Shown: positions 8,868-19,358, counted from the stretch's first letter. The stretch: DNA of 64,000 bases from Streptomyces sp. WAC08241 (GCA_007858575.1 CP042279.1:6479001-6543000); one strand, 5' to 3'. Numbers and translations: made by a program. Notes: generated by a model not told the origin, from the letters alone.

Positions 8868-10222
8868 ATGGGCGGCCGGTGGATCGAACGGTGGGAACCG
8901 GAGGACGAGGTCTTCTGGCGCGAGGAGGGGAGCGGACCGCCCGGCGGAACCTGCTCTTCTCCGTCCTCTCCGAGCACGTCGGCTTCTCGGTCTGGAGCCT
9001 GTGGTCGGTCATGGTCCTCTTCATGGGGCCGCGGTACGGCGTCGACCCCGCCGGCAAGTTCTTCCTGATCGGCACCGCCACCTTCGTCGGCGCGCTCGTC
9101 CGGATCCCGTACACCTTCGCCGTCGCCCGCTTCGGCGGCCGGAACTGGACCGTCTTCAGCGCCCTGCTGCTCCTGCTGCCGACCGGCCTCGCGTTCGCGG
9201 TCATGGAGCCCGGGACGTCGTACACCACCTTCGTCCTGGTCGCGGCCCTCACCGGCGTCGGCGGCGGCAACTTCGCCTCCTCCATGACCAACATCAACGC
9301 CTTCTTCCCGCTGCGGAAGAAGGGCTGGGCGCTCGGGCTCAACGCGGGCGGCGGCAACGTCGGCGTCCCCGTCGTGCAGCTCGTCGGCCTCCTCGTCATC
9401 GGGACCGCCGGCGCGGTGCACCCGAGGATCGTGCTCGGCGTCTACCTGCCCCTGATCGTGGTCGCCGCCGTGTGCGCCGCGCTCTTCATGGACAACCTCG
9501 CCCCCGTCAGGAACGACACCGGGGCCGCGAAGGAGGCCGTGCGGGCCCGGCACACCTGGATCGTGGCCTTCCTCTACGTCGGCACCTTCGGCTCCTTCAT
9601 CGGCTACAGCTTCGCCTTCGGCCTGGTGCTCCAGACCCAGTTCGGCCGCACCCCGCTCCAGGCCGCCTCGCTCACCTTCGCCGGACCCCTGCTCGGCTCG
9701 CTCGTCCGGCCCGTCGGCGGCTCCCTCGCCGACCGGCACGGCGGGGCCCGCATCACCCTGTGGACCTTCGCCGCGATGGCCGCCGCGACCTCCGTGGTGA
9801 TCTACGCCTCCCTGATCGAGTCGCTCGCCGTCTTCCTCGCCGGCTTCATCGGCCTCTTCGTCCTCAGCGGCCTCGGCAACGGCTCCACCTACAAGATGAT
9901 CCCGGCGATCTTCCTCGCCCAGGGGCACCGCGAGGGGCTCGCGGGCGAGGAGGCCGAGGCGTACGGACGGCGCCTCTCCGGCGCCGCCATGGGCCTCGTC
10001 GGGGCGGTCGGCGCGCTCGGCGGGCTCGGCATCAACCTCGCCTTCCGCCAGTCCTTCCAGGCCTCCGGCACCGGCACCGCCGCCTTCGCCGCCTTCCTCG
10101 TCTTCTACGCGGCCTGCATGGGCGTCACCCGCGCGGTATACCTTCGGCGGCCGGCGGCCGTGCCCGGGACCGCCGAGCACGTCACGGAGCCGGAGCCCCG
10201 GCCCGGTTACGCGAAGGTGTGA
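8868..10222 (+). CDS. narK: Nitrate/nitrite transporter, NarK type
   Basis: MFS transporter of the nitrate/nitrite porter family. GGAGG lies 8 bp before the ATG. The start is MGGRWIERWEPEDEVFWREE; one G is missing at 8927-8930, then GERTARRNLLFSVLSEHVGF begins helix 1. The nitrate signature appears twice as Gly/Asn-rich segments: GVGGGNFASSMTNINAFFP and LSGLGNGSTYKMIP. About 452 residues and 12 helices are as expected. nnaR begins 85 bp downstream on the same strand, which supports a role in nitrate assimilation rather than general efflux. Confidence 0.92.
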
Positions 10223-10306
10223 TCCCCGGTGCCCGGCACGGACCGTAACGACCAGGAAATGCGGGCGAACCGCGTCCGTCACGCGTCCCCGTCAGGCTCT
10301 GCGTCC

Positions 10307-11435
10307 ATGGACGAGCAAGAACACGGCCCCTCGCCGGCTTCACCGTCGGCGTCACCGCGGCGCGGCGCGCGGACGAACTCATCGCCCTGCTGCGCCGGCG
10401 CGGCGCCGCCGTCGTCCACGGCCCCGCCCTGCGGATCGTGCCGCTCGCCGACGACACCGAACTCCTCGCCGCCACCAAGGAACTCATCGGCCACGCCCCG
10501 GACGTCGTCGTCGCCACCACGGCGATCGGCTTCCGGGGCTGGGTCGAAGCAGCCGACGGTTGGGGGTACGGCGAGGAGCTCCTGGCCGTCCTGCGGGACG
10601 TCGAACTCTCGCCCGGGGCCGAAGGTCAAGGGGCCGTCCGGGCCGCCGGGCTCACCGAGACCTGGTCGCCGTCCTCGGAGTCCATGGCCGAGGTCCTCGA
10701 CCGGCTCCTCGCCGAAGGGGTGACGGGCCGCCGGATCGCGCTCCAACTGCACGGGGAGCCGCTGCCCGGCTTCGTGGAGGCGCTCACGGAGGGCGGGGCC
10801 GAGGTCGTCGGCGTCCCCGTCTACCGCTGGATGCCGCCGGAGGACCTCGGCCCGCTCGACCGGCTCTCGACGCGGTCCTCGCCCGGAGCCTGGACGCGGT
10901 GACCTTCACCAGCGCCCCGGCCGCCGCCTCGCTGCTCTCCCGGGCGGGGAGCGGGGGTACGGGCGGAGCTCGTCGCGGCGCTGCGGCACGACGTGCTCGC
11001 GGTGTGCGTGGGGCCCGTGACCGCGCTGCCGCTCCAGGCGGAGGGCGTCGACACGTACCAGCCGGAGCGGTTCCGGCTCGGGCCGCTCGTCCAGGTCCTC
11101 TGCACCGAGCTGCCCGCCCGCGCCCGGGTTCTGCCGGTGGCCGGGCACCGCGTGGAGGTGCGCGGCCACGCCGTCCTGGTCGACGGCGCCCTGCGCCCCG
11201 TCCCGCCCGCCGGCATGGCCCTCCTCGGCCTCCTCGCCCGCCGCCCCGGCTGGGTGGTCCCCGCGCCGACTTGCTGCGCGCCCTGCCGGGCGCGGGCCGC
11301 GACGAGCACGCGGTGGAGACGGCGATGGCCCGCCTCCGCACCGCCCTCGGCACCCCGAAGCTGATCCAGACGGTGGTCAAGCGGGGCTACCGGCTGGCCC
11401 TGGACCCGGCGGCGGACGACAAGTACGACGGGTAG
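10307..11435 (+). CDS. nnaR: NnaR-type regulator: HemD-like domain fused to OmpR-type DNA-binding domain
   Basis: Regulator of nitrate/nitrite assimilation in Streptomyces and mycobacteria (family knowledge). Residues about 1-255 form a uroporphyrinogen-III synthase-like fold (GFTVGVTAARRADELIALL, APDVVVATTAIGFRGW, DAVTFTSAPAAASLL). Residues about 275-380 form an OmpR-type winged helix (VPPAGMALLGLLARRPGWVV, VETAMARLRTALGTPKL, VVKRGYRLALD). At least seven one-base losses are needed to explain the frame changes (about 10328, 10608, 10619, 10631, 10866, 10947 and 10965, with one more near 11260). Three of them within 25 bp restore DVELLARGPKVKGAV. Adjacent narK is its natural target. Confidence 0.88.
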
Positions 11436-11576
11436 GAACGGGCGCGGCGCCGGACCGGCCGTTCCGTGGGGGTCCCCCTCCGGGGAGGGCGGGCGCACGG
11501 GACGGCGCCCTCGGCGGGGCCCGCGCCCCTCGTACCTGCCCGCACCGGACGACACGCCGCCCGCGAAGAGCCCGGG

Positions 11577-11747
11577 CCGCACCGGATCGAGGCCGGGACC
11601 CTCCTCGACGACCACGCCCCCGACGGGTCCTCGCCAAGAGCGGGTTCACCCGCATCGGCACCGCGCCCCGCTTCCTCCCCGTCGACGGCGCGTGGCGCGA
11701 CCACCCCTCTTCCCGCGGGTTCCGCACGACGACCCCCGCCCGCCTGA
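11577..11747 (+). pseudogene. GNAT acetyltransferase C-terminal fragment
   Basis: With two or three C insertions the sequence reads HRIEAGTLLDDHAPDRVL then AKSGFTRIGTAPRFLPVDG and WRDHPLFPRV, which is the C-terminal third of RimJ/RimL-type N-acetyltransferases (the AK/TKSGF..IGTAP..L motif). I cannot find the N-terminal domain or start in 11436-11576, so this is either a decayed gene or a transferred tail. The stop is at 11745-11747, just upstream of helD. Confidence 0.45.
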
Positions 11748-11810
11748 CACGGCGGCTCCCGGTGGCGTACGCTCGACGGCTGCCCAGTGCACGTGAGAAG
11801 GGGGCCTTAG

Positions 11811-14145
11811 GTGGCCGCGCAGGAAGCGTGGACACGGTCAGGGACCGTGAGATCGGTGTCGAGCAGGAACATCTTGACCAGGTCTACCGCCGGCTGGAGG
11901 AGAAGATCCACGAGGCGGAGTTCCTGATGAACGACGCCGCCCAGCGCGGACAGGTCGGCACGCCCGGCGCGCTCGCCGAGCGCGACGCCCAGGTCTTCCG
12001 GGCCGGCATCCACCTCAACCGGCTCAACAACGAGTTCGAGGACTTCCTCTTCGGCAGGATCGACCTGCTGTACGGCAAGGACGGGAAGAAGGGGCCCGAC
12101 GGCGCCTACACCTCCGTCGAGCCCGCCGAGGACGCCGTGCGCGCGGACAACACCGCCGACATCGGCGAGACCCTCCACATCGGCCGCATCGGCGTCCTCG
12201 ACTCCGACTACGCGCCGCTCGTCATCGACTGGCGCGCGCCCGCCGCCGCGCCCTTCTACCGCTCCACGCCGGTCGACCCCGGCCGGGTCGTGCGCCGCCG
12301 GGTCATCCGCTCCAAGGGCCGGCAGGTCCTCGGCGTCGAGGACGACCTGATGCGCCCCGAGCTGCGGGTTACGCTCGACGGGCGCGAGCTGCCCGTCATC
12401 GGCGACGGCGCCCTGATGGCCGCCTCGGCCAGGCCCGCAGCCACACCATGCGGGACATCGTCTCCTCCATCCAGGCCGAGCAGGACCTCGTCATCCGGGC
12501 GCCCGCCGCCTCCGTGACGTACGTGGAGGGCGGCCCCGGCACCGGCAAGACGGCCGTGGCCCTGCACCGGGCCGCGTACCTGCTCTACCAGGACCGGCGG
12601 CGGTACGCGGGCGGCATCCTCATCGTCTCCCCGACCCCGCTCCTCGTCTCGTACACCGAGGGCGTCCTGCCCTCCCTCGGCGAGGAGGGCCAGGTCGCGA
12701 TCCGCGCGGTCGGCTCGCTGGTCGACGGCGCCGAGGCCACCGCGTACGACGACCCGGCCGTCGCCCGGATCAAGGGCTCCTCCCGGATGCTCGCCGTGCT
12801 GCGCAAGGCGGCCCGGGGCGCCCTGGAGACCCCCGCGCCCCGGGCGCAGCCCGAGCTGGGGAGGACGCCGACCGGGCGCCTGCCGGCACCCCGACCCGCC
12901 TGCGGGTCGTCGCCTTCGGGCGTCGTCTGGAGCTGGAGGCCGACGAGCTGCGGCGCATCCGCCACAACGTCCTCGGCGGCACCGCCCCCGTCAACCTGCT
13001 GCGCCCCCGCGCCCGCCGGCTGCTGCTCGACGCGCTGTACGCCAAGTCCGGCGCGGTCGGCCGGCACGGCGACCCCGAGCTGGCCGCCGAGCTGCGCTCC
13101 TCCTTCGACGAGGACGTCTCCACCGAGGACTCCTTCCTCGGCTTCCTCGACGCCTGGTGGCCCGAGCTCACCCCCGGCAGGTCCTCGACGCGATGGCCGA
13201 CGAGCGGCGCCTGGGCCGCTGGGCCCGCCGGATCCTCAACCCGGGCGAGGTGCGCAGGCTGGCCCGCTCGCTGCGCCGCCCGGAGCTCTCCGTCCACGAC
13301 GTGGCCCTGCTCGACGAGCTGAACACCCTGCTCGGCGCCCCGGCCCGGCCCCGCAGGAAGCGGGAGTACGACCCGCTGGACCAGCTCACGGGCCTGGAGG
13401 AGCTGATGCCGACGCGGGAGGAGACCCAGCGCGAGCGGGCCGAGCGGCTCGCGGCGGAGCGCACCGAGTACGCGCACGTGATCGTCGACGAGGCCCAGGA
13501 CCTCACGCCCATGCAGTGGCGGATGGTCGGGCGGCGCGGCCGGCACGCCACCTGGACGGTGGTCGGGGACCCGGCGCAGTCCTCCTGGTCCGACCCGGAC
13601 GAGGCGGCCGGGGCCCGGGACGAGGCGCTCGGCTCCCGGCCGCGCCGCCGCTTCGAGCTGACCGTGAACTACCGCAACCCGGCCGAGATCGCCGAGCTGG
13701 CCTCCAAGGTCCTCGCCCTCGCCATGCCGGGCAAGGAGTCGCCCCGCGCGGTCCGCTCGACCGGCGTCGAGCCCCGGTTCGTGGCGGTCCCGGAGGGGCC
13801 CGGGACGCGGATCTGGCCGAAACCGTACGTTTCGAGGCGCGAAGGCTCCTCGAACAGGTGGAGGGCACGGTCGGCGTCGTCGTCGCCATGCGGCGGCGCG
13901 AGGAGGCCGCCCGCTGGCTCGCGGAGCTCGGCGACCGGGTGGTGGCGCTCGGCTCCCTGGAGGCCAAGGGCCTGGAGTACGACGCCACGGTGGTCGTCTC
14001 GCCCGCGGAGATCGCGGACGAGTCCCCGGCCGGCCTGCGGGTGCTCTACGTGGCCCTCACCCGGGCGACGCAGCAGCTCACGGTGGTCGCGGGGGCCGGT
14101 GACCTGCCGGACGGGGAGGGCGTGCCGGACCTGCTGCGGGACTGA
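11811..14145 (+). CDS. helD: HelD-like RNA polymerase-associated superfamily 1 helicase
   Basis: UvrD/PcrA-related ATPase; actinobacterial HelD proteins remodel stalled RNA polymerase. The N-terminal coiled coil (EQEHLDQVYRRLEEKIHEAE, about residues 10-80) is the part that inserts into polymerase in this family. Helicase motifs in order: Walker A GGPGTGKTAVALHRAA, Walker B VIVDEAQDLTPMQW, VVGDPAQSSW, VNYRNPAEI, and motif VI LYVALTRATQQL. GTG at 11811 is taken as the start (one base lost near 11826); GTG at 11828 is an alternative in phase with the rest. Other frame breaks fall near 12426, 12840-12900, 13175 and 13805. Corrected length is about 780 residues. Confidence 0.9.
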
Positions 14146-14241
14146 CGCCCGCAGCCGCTTCCGGGGTCGTTCCCAGGACCGTTTCCAGAGCCGTTTTCAG
14201 GTCAACCTGTGGCGCTGGAATCACCGGCGGGAGTGGTTTGT

Positions 14242-14405
14242 TAGCCTGGGTGTGGCACCGGCTCGATCCAAGCCCCCGGGCCCAACCTTCGTCCCTCAGA
14301 GGGACCACTTGCCGCGAGGCGAGCATGGCGGGCCGGTGCCACCTAGTACGTAGCTACGAAGTCGAGGTCCTCGTCACCCCTGGTGGCGGGGACCTCTTCT
14401 GTTTC
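14242..14405 (+). ncRNA. Candidate structured small RNA with its own terminator
   Basis: No protein is readable here, but the sequence is highly structured. A -10-like TAGCCT (14242-14247) precedes a long closing stem, gtggcaccggctcg (from 14252) with cgggccggtgccac (ending 14342), containing one G-U pair. Inside lie the hairpin gtccctcagagggac and a GNRA-type tetraloop hairpin gcc-gcga-ggc. Downstream is an intrinsic terminator at 14364-14396 followed by TTCTGTTTC. The malic enzyme start is 155 bp further on, so this looks like an independent transcript of about 150 nt and not simply a leader. From memory a small RNA has been reported near this helicase gene in S. coelicolor, which I cannot verify here. 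Confidence 0.55.
14364..14396 (+). terminator. Intrinsic terminator of the candidate small RNA
   Basis: Two stacked 7-bp helices (gaggtcc/ggacctc and cgtcacc/ggtggcg, loop cct) followed by TTCTGTTTC. It has an unusually U-rich tail for this genome. Confidence 0.75.
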
Positions 14406-14559
14406 CCGGACCACTCTCGTATGGTGGAAACTACTTTCCGAAAACAAAATGACCGCATTACCTGCTACTCGCCGGTAGGTGCGACCATCGGAGGGCGCCG
14501 CCGGGCAACCAGCCGGGGCGGCGTAGCAACGAAGCTCAGGAAAGCAGAGGATCTCGGCC

Positions 14560-15990
14560 ATGGCAACGGCGCCCAGCGTCTCGTACTCGATGACGGTCCG
14601 GCTGGAGGTTCCCGCGAGCGGGACCGCGGTCTCACAGCTCACCACGGCGGTGGAGTCGTCCGGCGGATCCGTCACCGGCCTCGACGTGACCGCCTCCGGC
14701 CACGAGAAGCTCCGCATCGACGTCACCATCGCCGCGACCTCCACGGCCCACGCCGACCTGATCGTGGAGCAGTTGCGCGGCATCGAGGGCGTCGTCCTCG
14801 GCAAGGTCTCCGACCGCACCTTCCTGATGCACCTCGGCGGCAAGATCGAGATGGCGTCCAAGCACCCCATCCGCAACCGCGACGACCTCTCCATGATCTA
14901 CACCCCCGGCGTCGCCCGGGTCTGCATGGCGATCGCCGAGAACCCCGAGGACGCCCGCCGCCTCACCATCAAGCGCAACTCCGTCGCGGTCGTCACCGAC
15001 GGCTCCGCCGTCCTCGGCCTCGGCAACATCGGCCCCAAGGCCGCCCTGCCCGTCATGGAGGGCAAGGCCGCCCTCTTCAAGCGCTTCGCCGGCATCGACG
15101 CCTGGCCGCTCTGCCTGGACACCCAGGACACCGACGAGATCGTCGCGATCGTCAAGGCCATCGCCCCCGGCTTCGCGGGCATCAACCTGGAGGACATCTC
15201 CGCGCCGCGCTGCTTCGAGATCGAGGCCCGGCTGCGCGAGGCCCTCGACATCCCCGTCTTCCACGACGACCAGCACGGCACCGCCATCGTCGTCCTCGCC
15301 GCCCTCACCAACGCCCTGCGCGTGGTCGGCAAGGGCATCGGCGACGTGCGGGTCGTCATGTCCGGCGCCGGCGCGGCCGGCACGGCCATCCTGAAGCTCC
15401 TCCTGGCCGCGGGCGTCAAGCACGCCGTCGTCGCCGACATCAAGGGCGTCGTCCACGCGGGCCGCGAGGACCTCGTCGAGGCCCCGGCCGACTCGCCGCT
15501 GCGCTGGATCGCGGACAACACCAACCCGGAGGGCGTCACCGGCACCCTCAAGGAGGCCGTGGCCGGCGCGGACGTCTTCATCGGCGTCTCGGCCCCGAAC
15601 CTGCTCGACGCGCAGGACGTCGCCGCCATGGCCGAGGGCGCCATCGTCTTCGCGCTCGCGAACCCCGACCCGGAGGTCGACCCGGCCGAGGCGCGCCGGA
15701 CGGCCGCCGTCGTCGCCACCGGCCGCTCCGACTTCCCCAACCAGATCAACAACGTCCTGGTCTTCCCCGGCGTCTTCCGCGGCCTGCTCGACGCCCAGTC
15801 GCGCACGGTCAACACGGACATGATGCTGGCGGCTGCCGCGGCCCTCGCCGACGTGGTCACCGAGGACGAGCTGAACCCGAACTACATCATCCCGTCGGTC
15901 TTCAACGACAAGGTCGCCGGCGCGGTCGCCGGAGCGGTCCGCACCGCGGCGAAGGCGGCCGGCGGCGGCGCGGCCCCGGCCGCGCTCTGA
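14560..15990 (+). CDS. NAD-dependent malic enzyme with N-terminal ACT domain
   Basis: Oxidative decarboxylation of malate to pyruvate, supplying NAD(P)H. The 476-residue frame is intact. Residues about 1-85 form an ACT-like regulatory domain (SVSYSMTVRLEVPASGTAVS). The malic-enzyme catalytic domain follows, with YTPGVARVC, the catalytic/metal region HDDQHGTAIVVLAAL and the dinucleotide-binding VMSGAGAAGTAILKLLL. VFALANPDPEVDP and the end are typical. The upstream region (14406-14559) includes the hairpin cgccgcc/ggcggcg near 14500, whose role is unknown. Being uninterrupted, it is a good check on codon use here. Confidence 0.94.
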   Translation: MATAPSVSYSMTVRLEVPASGTAVSQLTTAVESSGGSVTGLDVTASGHEKLRIDVTIAATSTAHADLIVEQLRGIEGVVLGKVSDRTFLMHLGGKIEMASKHPIRNRDDLSMIYTPGVARVCMAIAENPEDARRLTIKRNSVAVVTDGSAVLGLGNIGPKAALPVMEGKAALFKRFAGIDAWPLCLDTQDTDEIVAIVKAIAPGFAGINLEDISAPRCFEIEARLREALDIPVFHDDQHGTAIVVLAALTNALRVVGKGIGDVRVVMSGAGAAGTAILKLLLAAGVKHAVVADIKGVVHAGREDLVEAPADSPLRWIADNTNPEGVTGTLKEAVAGADVFIGVSAPNLLDAQDVAAMAEGAIVFALANPDPEVDPAEARRTAAVVATGRSDFPNQINNVLVFPGVFRGLLDAQSRTVNTDMMLAAAAALADVVTEDELNPNYIIPSVFNDKVAGAVAGAVRTAAKAAGGGAAPAAL

Positions 15991-16334
15991 CCAGGGGCGT
16001 CGGGGCGGGCACCGCGCTGACGGCGCGTCGCGATTCGCGGTGGCGTAAACCCGCCTTTAGGGTTGCTTTTCGACTCCGCGTGGTTCGCGGGGAGTCGACA
16101 GAACGTCACCACCGCGGGATTCCGGCGGTTTTCGCCCGACCCGCGGGGGTGCCGGATTGGCGTTCCCGCCGCTGGTGGGGGCAGGATGCGTGTTTGGGCG
16201 CGAGGGTCTGTCCATGTGACCCGGGTCCGGGGACTGTCCGAGGGCCCTGGCAGCATCGGCTTCGCTGTACCCAATCGCGCGGCTTCCGCCGCGTGGCACG
16301 CCCTCACAGGCAAGAAGAACACGGGAGTAACAAC
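15991..16334. other. Intergenic region between malic enzyme and hupA
   Basis: This 344-bp stretch contains no credible gene. A dyad at 16071-16098 (cgactccgcg / cgcggggagtcg) could terminate the malic enzyme transcript. The last 150 bp presumably hold the hupA promoter. No ribosome-binding site better than cgggagtaac is seen before the hupA ATG. Confidence 0.5.
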
Positions 16335-16616
16335 ATGAACCGCAGTGAGCTGGTGGCCGCCCTGGCCGACCGCGCCGAGGTGACCCGCAAGGACGCCGAC
16401 GCCGTGCTGGCCGCTCTCGCCGAGACCGTCGGCGAGGTCGTCGCCAAGGGCGACGAGAAGGTCACCATCCCCGGCTTCCTGACCTTCGAGCGCACCCACC
16501 GTGCCGCTCGCACCGCTCGTAACCCCCAGACCGGCGACCCGATCAACATCCCGGCCGGCTACAGCGTGAAGGTCTCCGCGGGCTCGAAGCTCAAGGAAGC
16601 CGCCAAGGGCAAGTAA
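16335..16616 (+). CDS. hupA: HU-family nucleoid protein HupA
   Basis: Small basic histone-like protein that bends and compacts DNA. The 93-residue frame is intact: MNRSELVAALADRAEVTRKD (dimerisation helices), VTIPGFLTFERTHRAARTAR, and the DNA-binding arm with RNPQTGDPINIPAGYSVKV. It lacks the long Lys/Ala-rich C-terminal tail of the spore-associated HupS type, so it is the short housekeeping form. It is convergent with murA. Confidence 0.96.
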   Translation: MNRSELVAALADRAEVTRKDADAVLAALAETVGEVVAKGDEKVTIPGFLTFERTHRAARTARNPQTGDPINIPAGYSVKVSAGSKLKEAAKGK

Positions 16617-16631
16617 GCGGCCTGTAGGCGA

Positions 16632-16672
16632 GGAAGGGCGGCCACCCCGGTCCACGGGGTGGCCGCCCTTCC
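16632..16672 (+). terminator. hupA terminator
   Basis: An 18-bp perfect stem (ggaagggcggccaccccg / cggggtggccgcccttcc) with loop gtcca begins 15 bp after the hupA stop. Confidence 0.9.
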
Positions 16673-16792
16673 GTTCGCCCGTCAGAACGCGGCGTACGAC
16701 CCCGGCGGGGCCCGCCACCGGCCGGGAACGCCGGGAACGTGCCCGTACGGCCCCGGGACGCCGGAACGCGCCGCACGGGCCCCGGAAGACAA

Positions 16793-16820
16793 ACGGCCCC
16801 ACGCGTGTGCGTGGGGCCGT
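16793..16820 (-). terminator. murA terminator
   Basis: A 12-bp stem (acggccccacgc / gcgtggggccgt) with loop gtgt lies just past the reverse-strand murA stop. Confidence 0.8.
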
Positions 16821-16841
16821 CCCGAGGCCGTGCGGGCGTCG

Positions 16842-18187
16842 CTAGACCAGCGCACTGCCCGGCAGCTCGACCTTGGCGCCGAGCTCGATCAGCTTCTCCA
16901 TGAAGTTCTCGTAGCCGCGGTTGATCAGCTCGATGCCGTGGACCCGCGAGGTGCCCTCGGCCGCGAGCGCCGCGATCAGGTACGAGAAGCCGCCGCGCAG
17001 GTCGGGGATGACCAGGTCGGCGCCCTGGAGCCGGGTCGGGCCGGACACGACCGCCGAGTGCAGGAAGTTGCGCTGGCCGAAGCGGCAGTCCGAGCCGCCC
17101 AGGCACTCGCGGTAGAGCTGGATGTGCGCGCCCATCTGGTTCAGGGCGGAGGTGAAGCCGAGCCGCGACTCGTACACCGTCTCGTGGACGATGGAGAGGC
17201 CGGAGGCCTGCGTCAGGGCCACGACCAGCGGCTGCTGCCAGTCGGTCTGGAAGCCCGGGTGCACGTCCGTCTCCAGGGCGATCGCGTTGAGCGAGCCGCC
17301 CGGGTGCCAGAAGCGGATGCCGTCGTCGTCGATCTCGAAGGCGCCGCCGACCTTCCGGTACGTGTTGAGGAAGGTCATCATCGAGCGCTGCTGGGCGCCG
17401 CGCACGTAGATGTTGCCCCCGGTGGCCAGCGCCGCCGACGCCCAGGAGGCCGCCTCCAGGCGGTCCGGGAGGCCCGGTGGGTGTAGCCGTCGAGCTTGTC
17501 GACACCGGTGATCCGGATGGTCCGGTCGGTGTCCATGGAGATGATCGCGCCCATCTTCTGCAGGACGCAGATCAGGTCCTCGATCTCGGGCTCCACGGCC
17601 GCGTTCGACAGCTCGGTGACGCCCTCCGCGAGCACCGCCGTGAGCAGCACCTGCTCGGTCGAGCCGACCGAGGGGTACGGCAGCCGGATCTTGCAGCCGC
17701 GAAGGCGCTGCGGGGCCTCCAGGTACTGCCCGTCCGCCCGCTTCTCGATGGTGGCGCCGAACTGGCGCAGCACGTCGAAGTGGAAGTCGATGGGCCGGCC
17801 GCCGATGTCGCAGCCGCCCAGGCCCGGGATGAAGGCGTGGCCGAGGCGGTGCAGCAGCGGGCCGCAGAAGAGGATCGGGATGCGGGACGAGCCGGCGTGG
17901 GCGTCGATGTCGGCGACGTTCGCGGACTCGACGTGGGTCGGGTCGAGGACGAGCTCGCCGGGCTCGTCGCCCGGGCGGACCGTCACTCCGTGCAACTGGA
18001 GCAGTCCGCGGACCACGCGGACGTCACGGATGTCGGGCACGTTGCGCAGGCGGCTGGGGCCGCTGCCGAGCAGGGCGGCGACCATCGCCTTGGGCACGAG
18101 GTTCTTCGCGCCGCGGACGCGGATCTCGCCCTCCAGCGGGGTGCCGCCGTGGACAAGCAGTACGTCATGGCTGTCTGTGCCGGTCAT
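16842..18187 (-). CDS. murA: UDP-N-acetylglucosamine 1-carboxyvinyltransferase
   Basis: First committed step of peptidoglycan synthesis: transfers enolpyruvate from PEP to UDP-GlcNAc in the cytoplasm. The start MTGTDSHDVLLVHGGTPLEG leads into RVRGAKNLVPKAMVAALL (substrate-binding KN). The loop GLGGCDIGGRPIDFH keeps the active-site Cys targeted by fosfomycin, unlike the Asp found in mycobacteria. The end is ELGAKVELPGSALV. One C is missing near 17471 between YTHRA and LPDRLEAASWASAALATGG. Length of about 448 residues is as expected. Intact function is certain to be essential, so the break is not biological. Confidence 0.95.
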
Positions 18188-18463
18188 GAATCTCGCGTTC
18201 CGGAAGTGGGTCCGACGGGTGGCCAGTGAAAGGGTAAGGGCCCATGGAACCTCCTTCGGATGCCCGAGGGGACCCGTCAGACGTAATGAATTCGGCACAA
18301 CACACTCCGTTGGTGTGATCTTGCGGAGCGTCACCGTCCGGTTGGCCCGGCGGGTCGTCCGCGCCGCCCGGGCCCGTCCCCTCTGAACTGCGGCGGTCCC
18401 CGACTTCCCGGCTTCGCGCCCGACGGGCCACGCGAACGCCGAAGATGCGGGATCATGTCTCGC

Positions 18464-19023
18464 ATGACCGAGGTGTCCTCGCTCACAGGACGGCTGCTCG
18501 TGGCCACCCCGCCCTCGCGGACCCGAATTTCGACCGCGCGGTGGTGCTGCTGCTCGACCACGACGACGAGGGCTCGCTCGGCGTGGTCCTCAACCGGCCG
18601 ACGCCGGTCACCGTCGGTGACGTCCTCGCCTCCTGGGCGGACCTCGCGGGCGAGCCCGGCGTGGTCTTCCAGGGCGGCCCCGTCTCCCTCGACGCGGCCC
18701 TCGGCGTCGCCGTGATCCCCGGCGACGAGGGGCCGCTCGGCTGGCGGCGGGTGCACGGGGCGATCGGCGTGGTCGACCTGGAGGCCCCGCCCGAGCTGCT
18801 CGGACCGGCGCTCGGCTCGCTGCGGATCTTCGCCGGGTACGCGGGCTGGGGCCCCGGCCAACTGGAGACGGAGCTGGGCGACGGGGCCTGGTACGTGGTC
18901 GAGTCGGAGCCCGGGGACGTCTCCTCGCCGACCCCCGAGACGCTCTGGCGGCAGGTGCTGCGGCGCCAGCGCGGCGAGCTCGCGATGGTCGCGACGTACC
19001 CGGACGACCCGTCCCTCAACTGA
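18464..19023 (+). CDS. YqgE/AlgH family protein
   Basis: Conserved bacterial protein of unclear biochemical role, often annotated as a transcriptional regulator on thin evidence. Start MTEVSSLTGRLLVATP (ATG 18464; ATG 18455 adds MSR). One C is missing at 18507-18510, restoring ATPALADPNFDRAVVLLLDH, the family signature. VVFQGGPVSLDAALG, RIFAGYAGWGPGQLE and the end VATYPDDPSLN are typical. About 187 residues. It is divergent from murA and 51 bp upstream of the DUF3039 gene. Confidence 0.88.
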
Positions 19024-19074
19024 GCGCGACCCGTCCCGCAACCGAGGGCCCGGCTTTCAGTACCCTTGGCGGTT

Positions 19075-19358
19075 ATGAGCACTCTCGAGCCCGAGCGCGG
19101 GGCAGGTACGGGGACCCTCGTCGAGCCGACGCCGCAGGTGTCCCACGGTGACGGCGACCACGAGCGCTACGCCCATTACGTCCAGAAGGACAAGATCATG
19201 GCGAGCGCCCTGGACGGCACGCCCGTCGTGGCGCTGTGCGGAAAGGTCTGGGTGCCGGGGCGCGACCCCAAGAAGTACCCGGTCTGTCCGATGTGCAAGG
19301 AGATCTACGACTCCATGGCGCCGGCGGCGACAAGGACAAGGGCGGCAAGGACAAGTAA
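19075..19358 (+). CDS. DUF3039 family small protein with CxxC
   Basis: Small actinobacterial protein of unknown function. Start MSTLEPERGAGTGTLVEPTP; core HERYAHYVQKDKIMASALDG, TPVVALCGKVWVPGRDPKKY, and PVCPMCKEIYDSM, where CPMC may bind metal together with the upstream Cys. One base is missing near 19319; corrected, the tail is a Gly/Asp/Lys-rich GAGGDKDKGGKDK ending at TAA. About 94 residues. It is followed by a strong UUCG-loop hairpin. Confidence 0.82.

Noticed and set aside
14406..14559. Riboswitch upstream of the malic enzyme gene
   Set aside because: There is one ordinary G/C hairpin and none of the known riboswitch core motifs I can recall; the structured part lies before a terminator and is better treated as a separate RNA.
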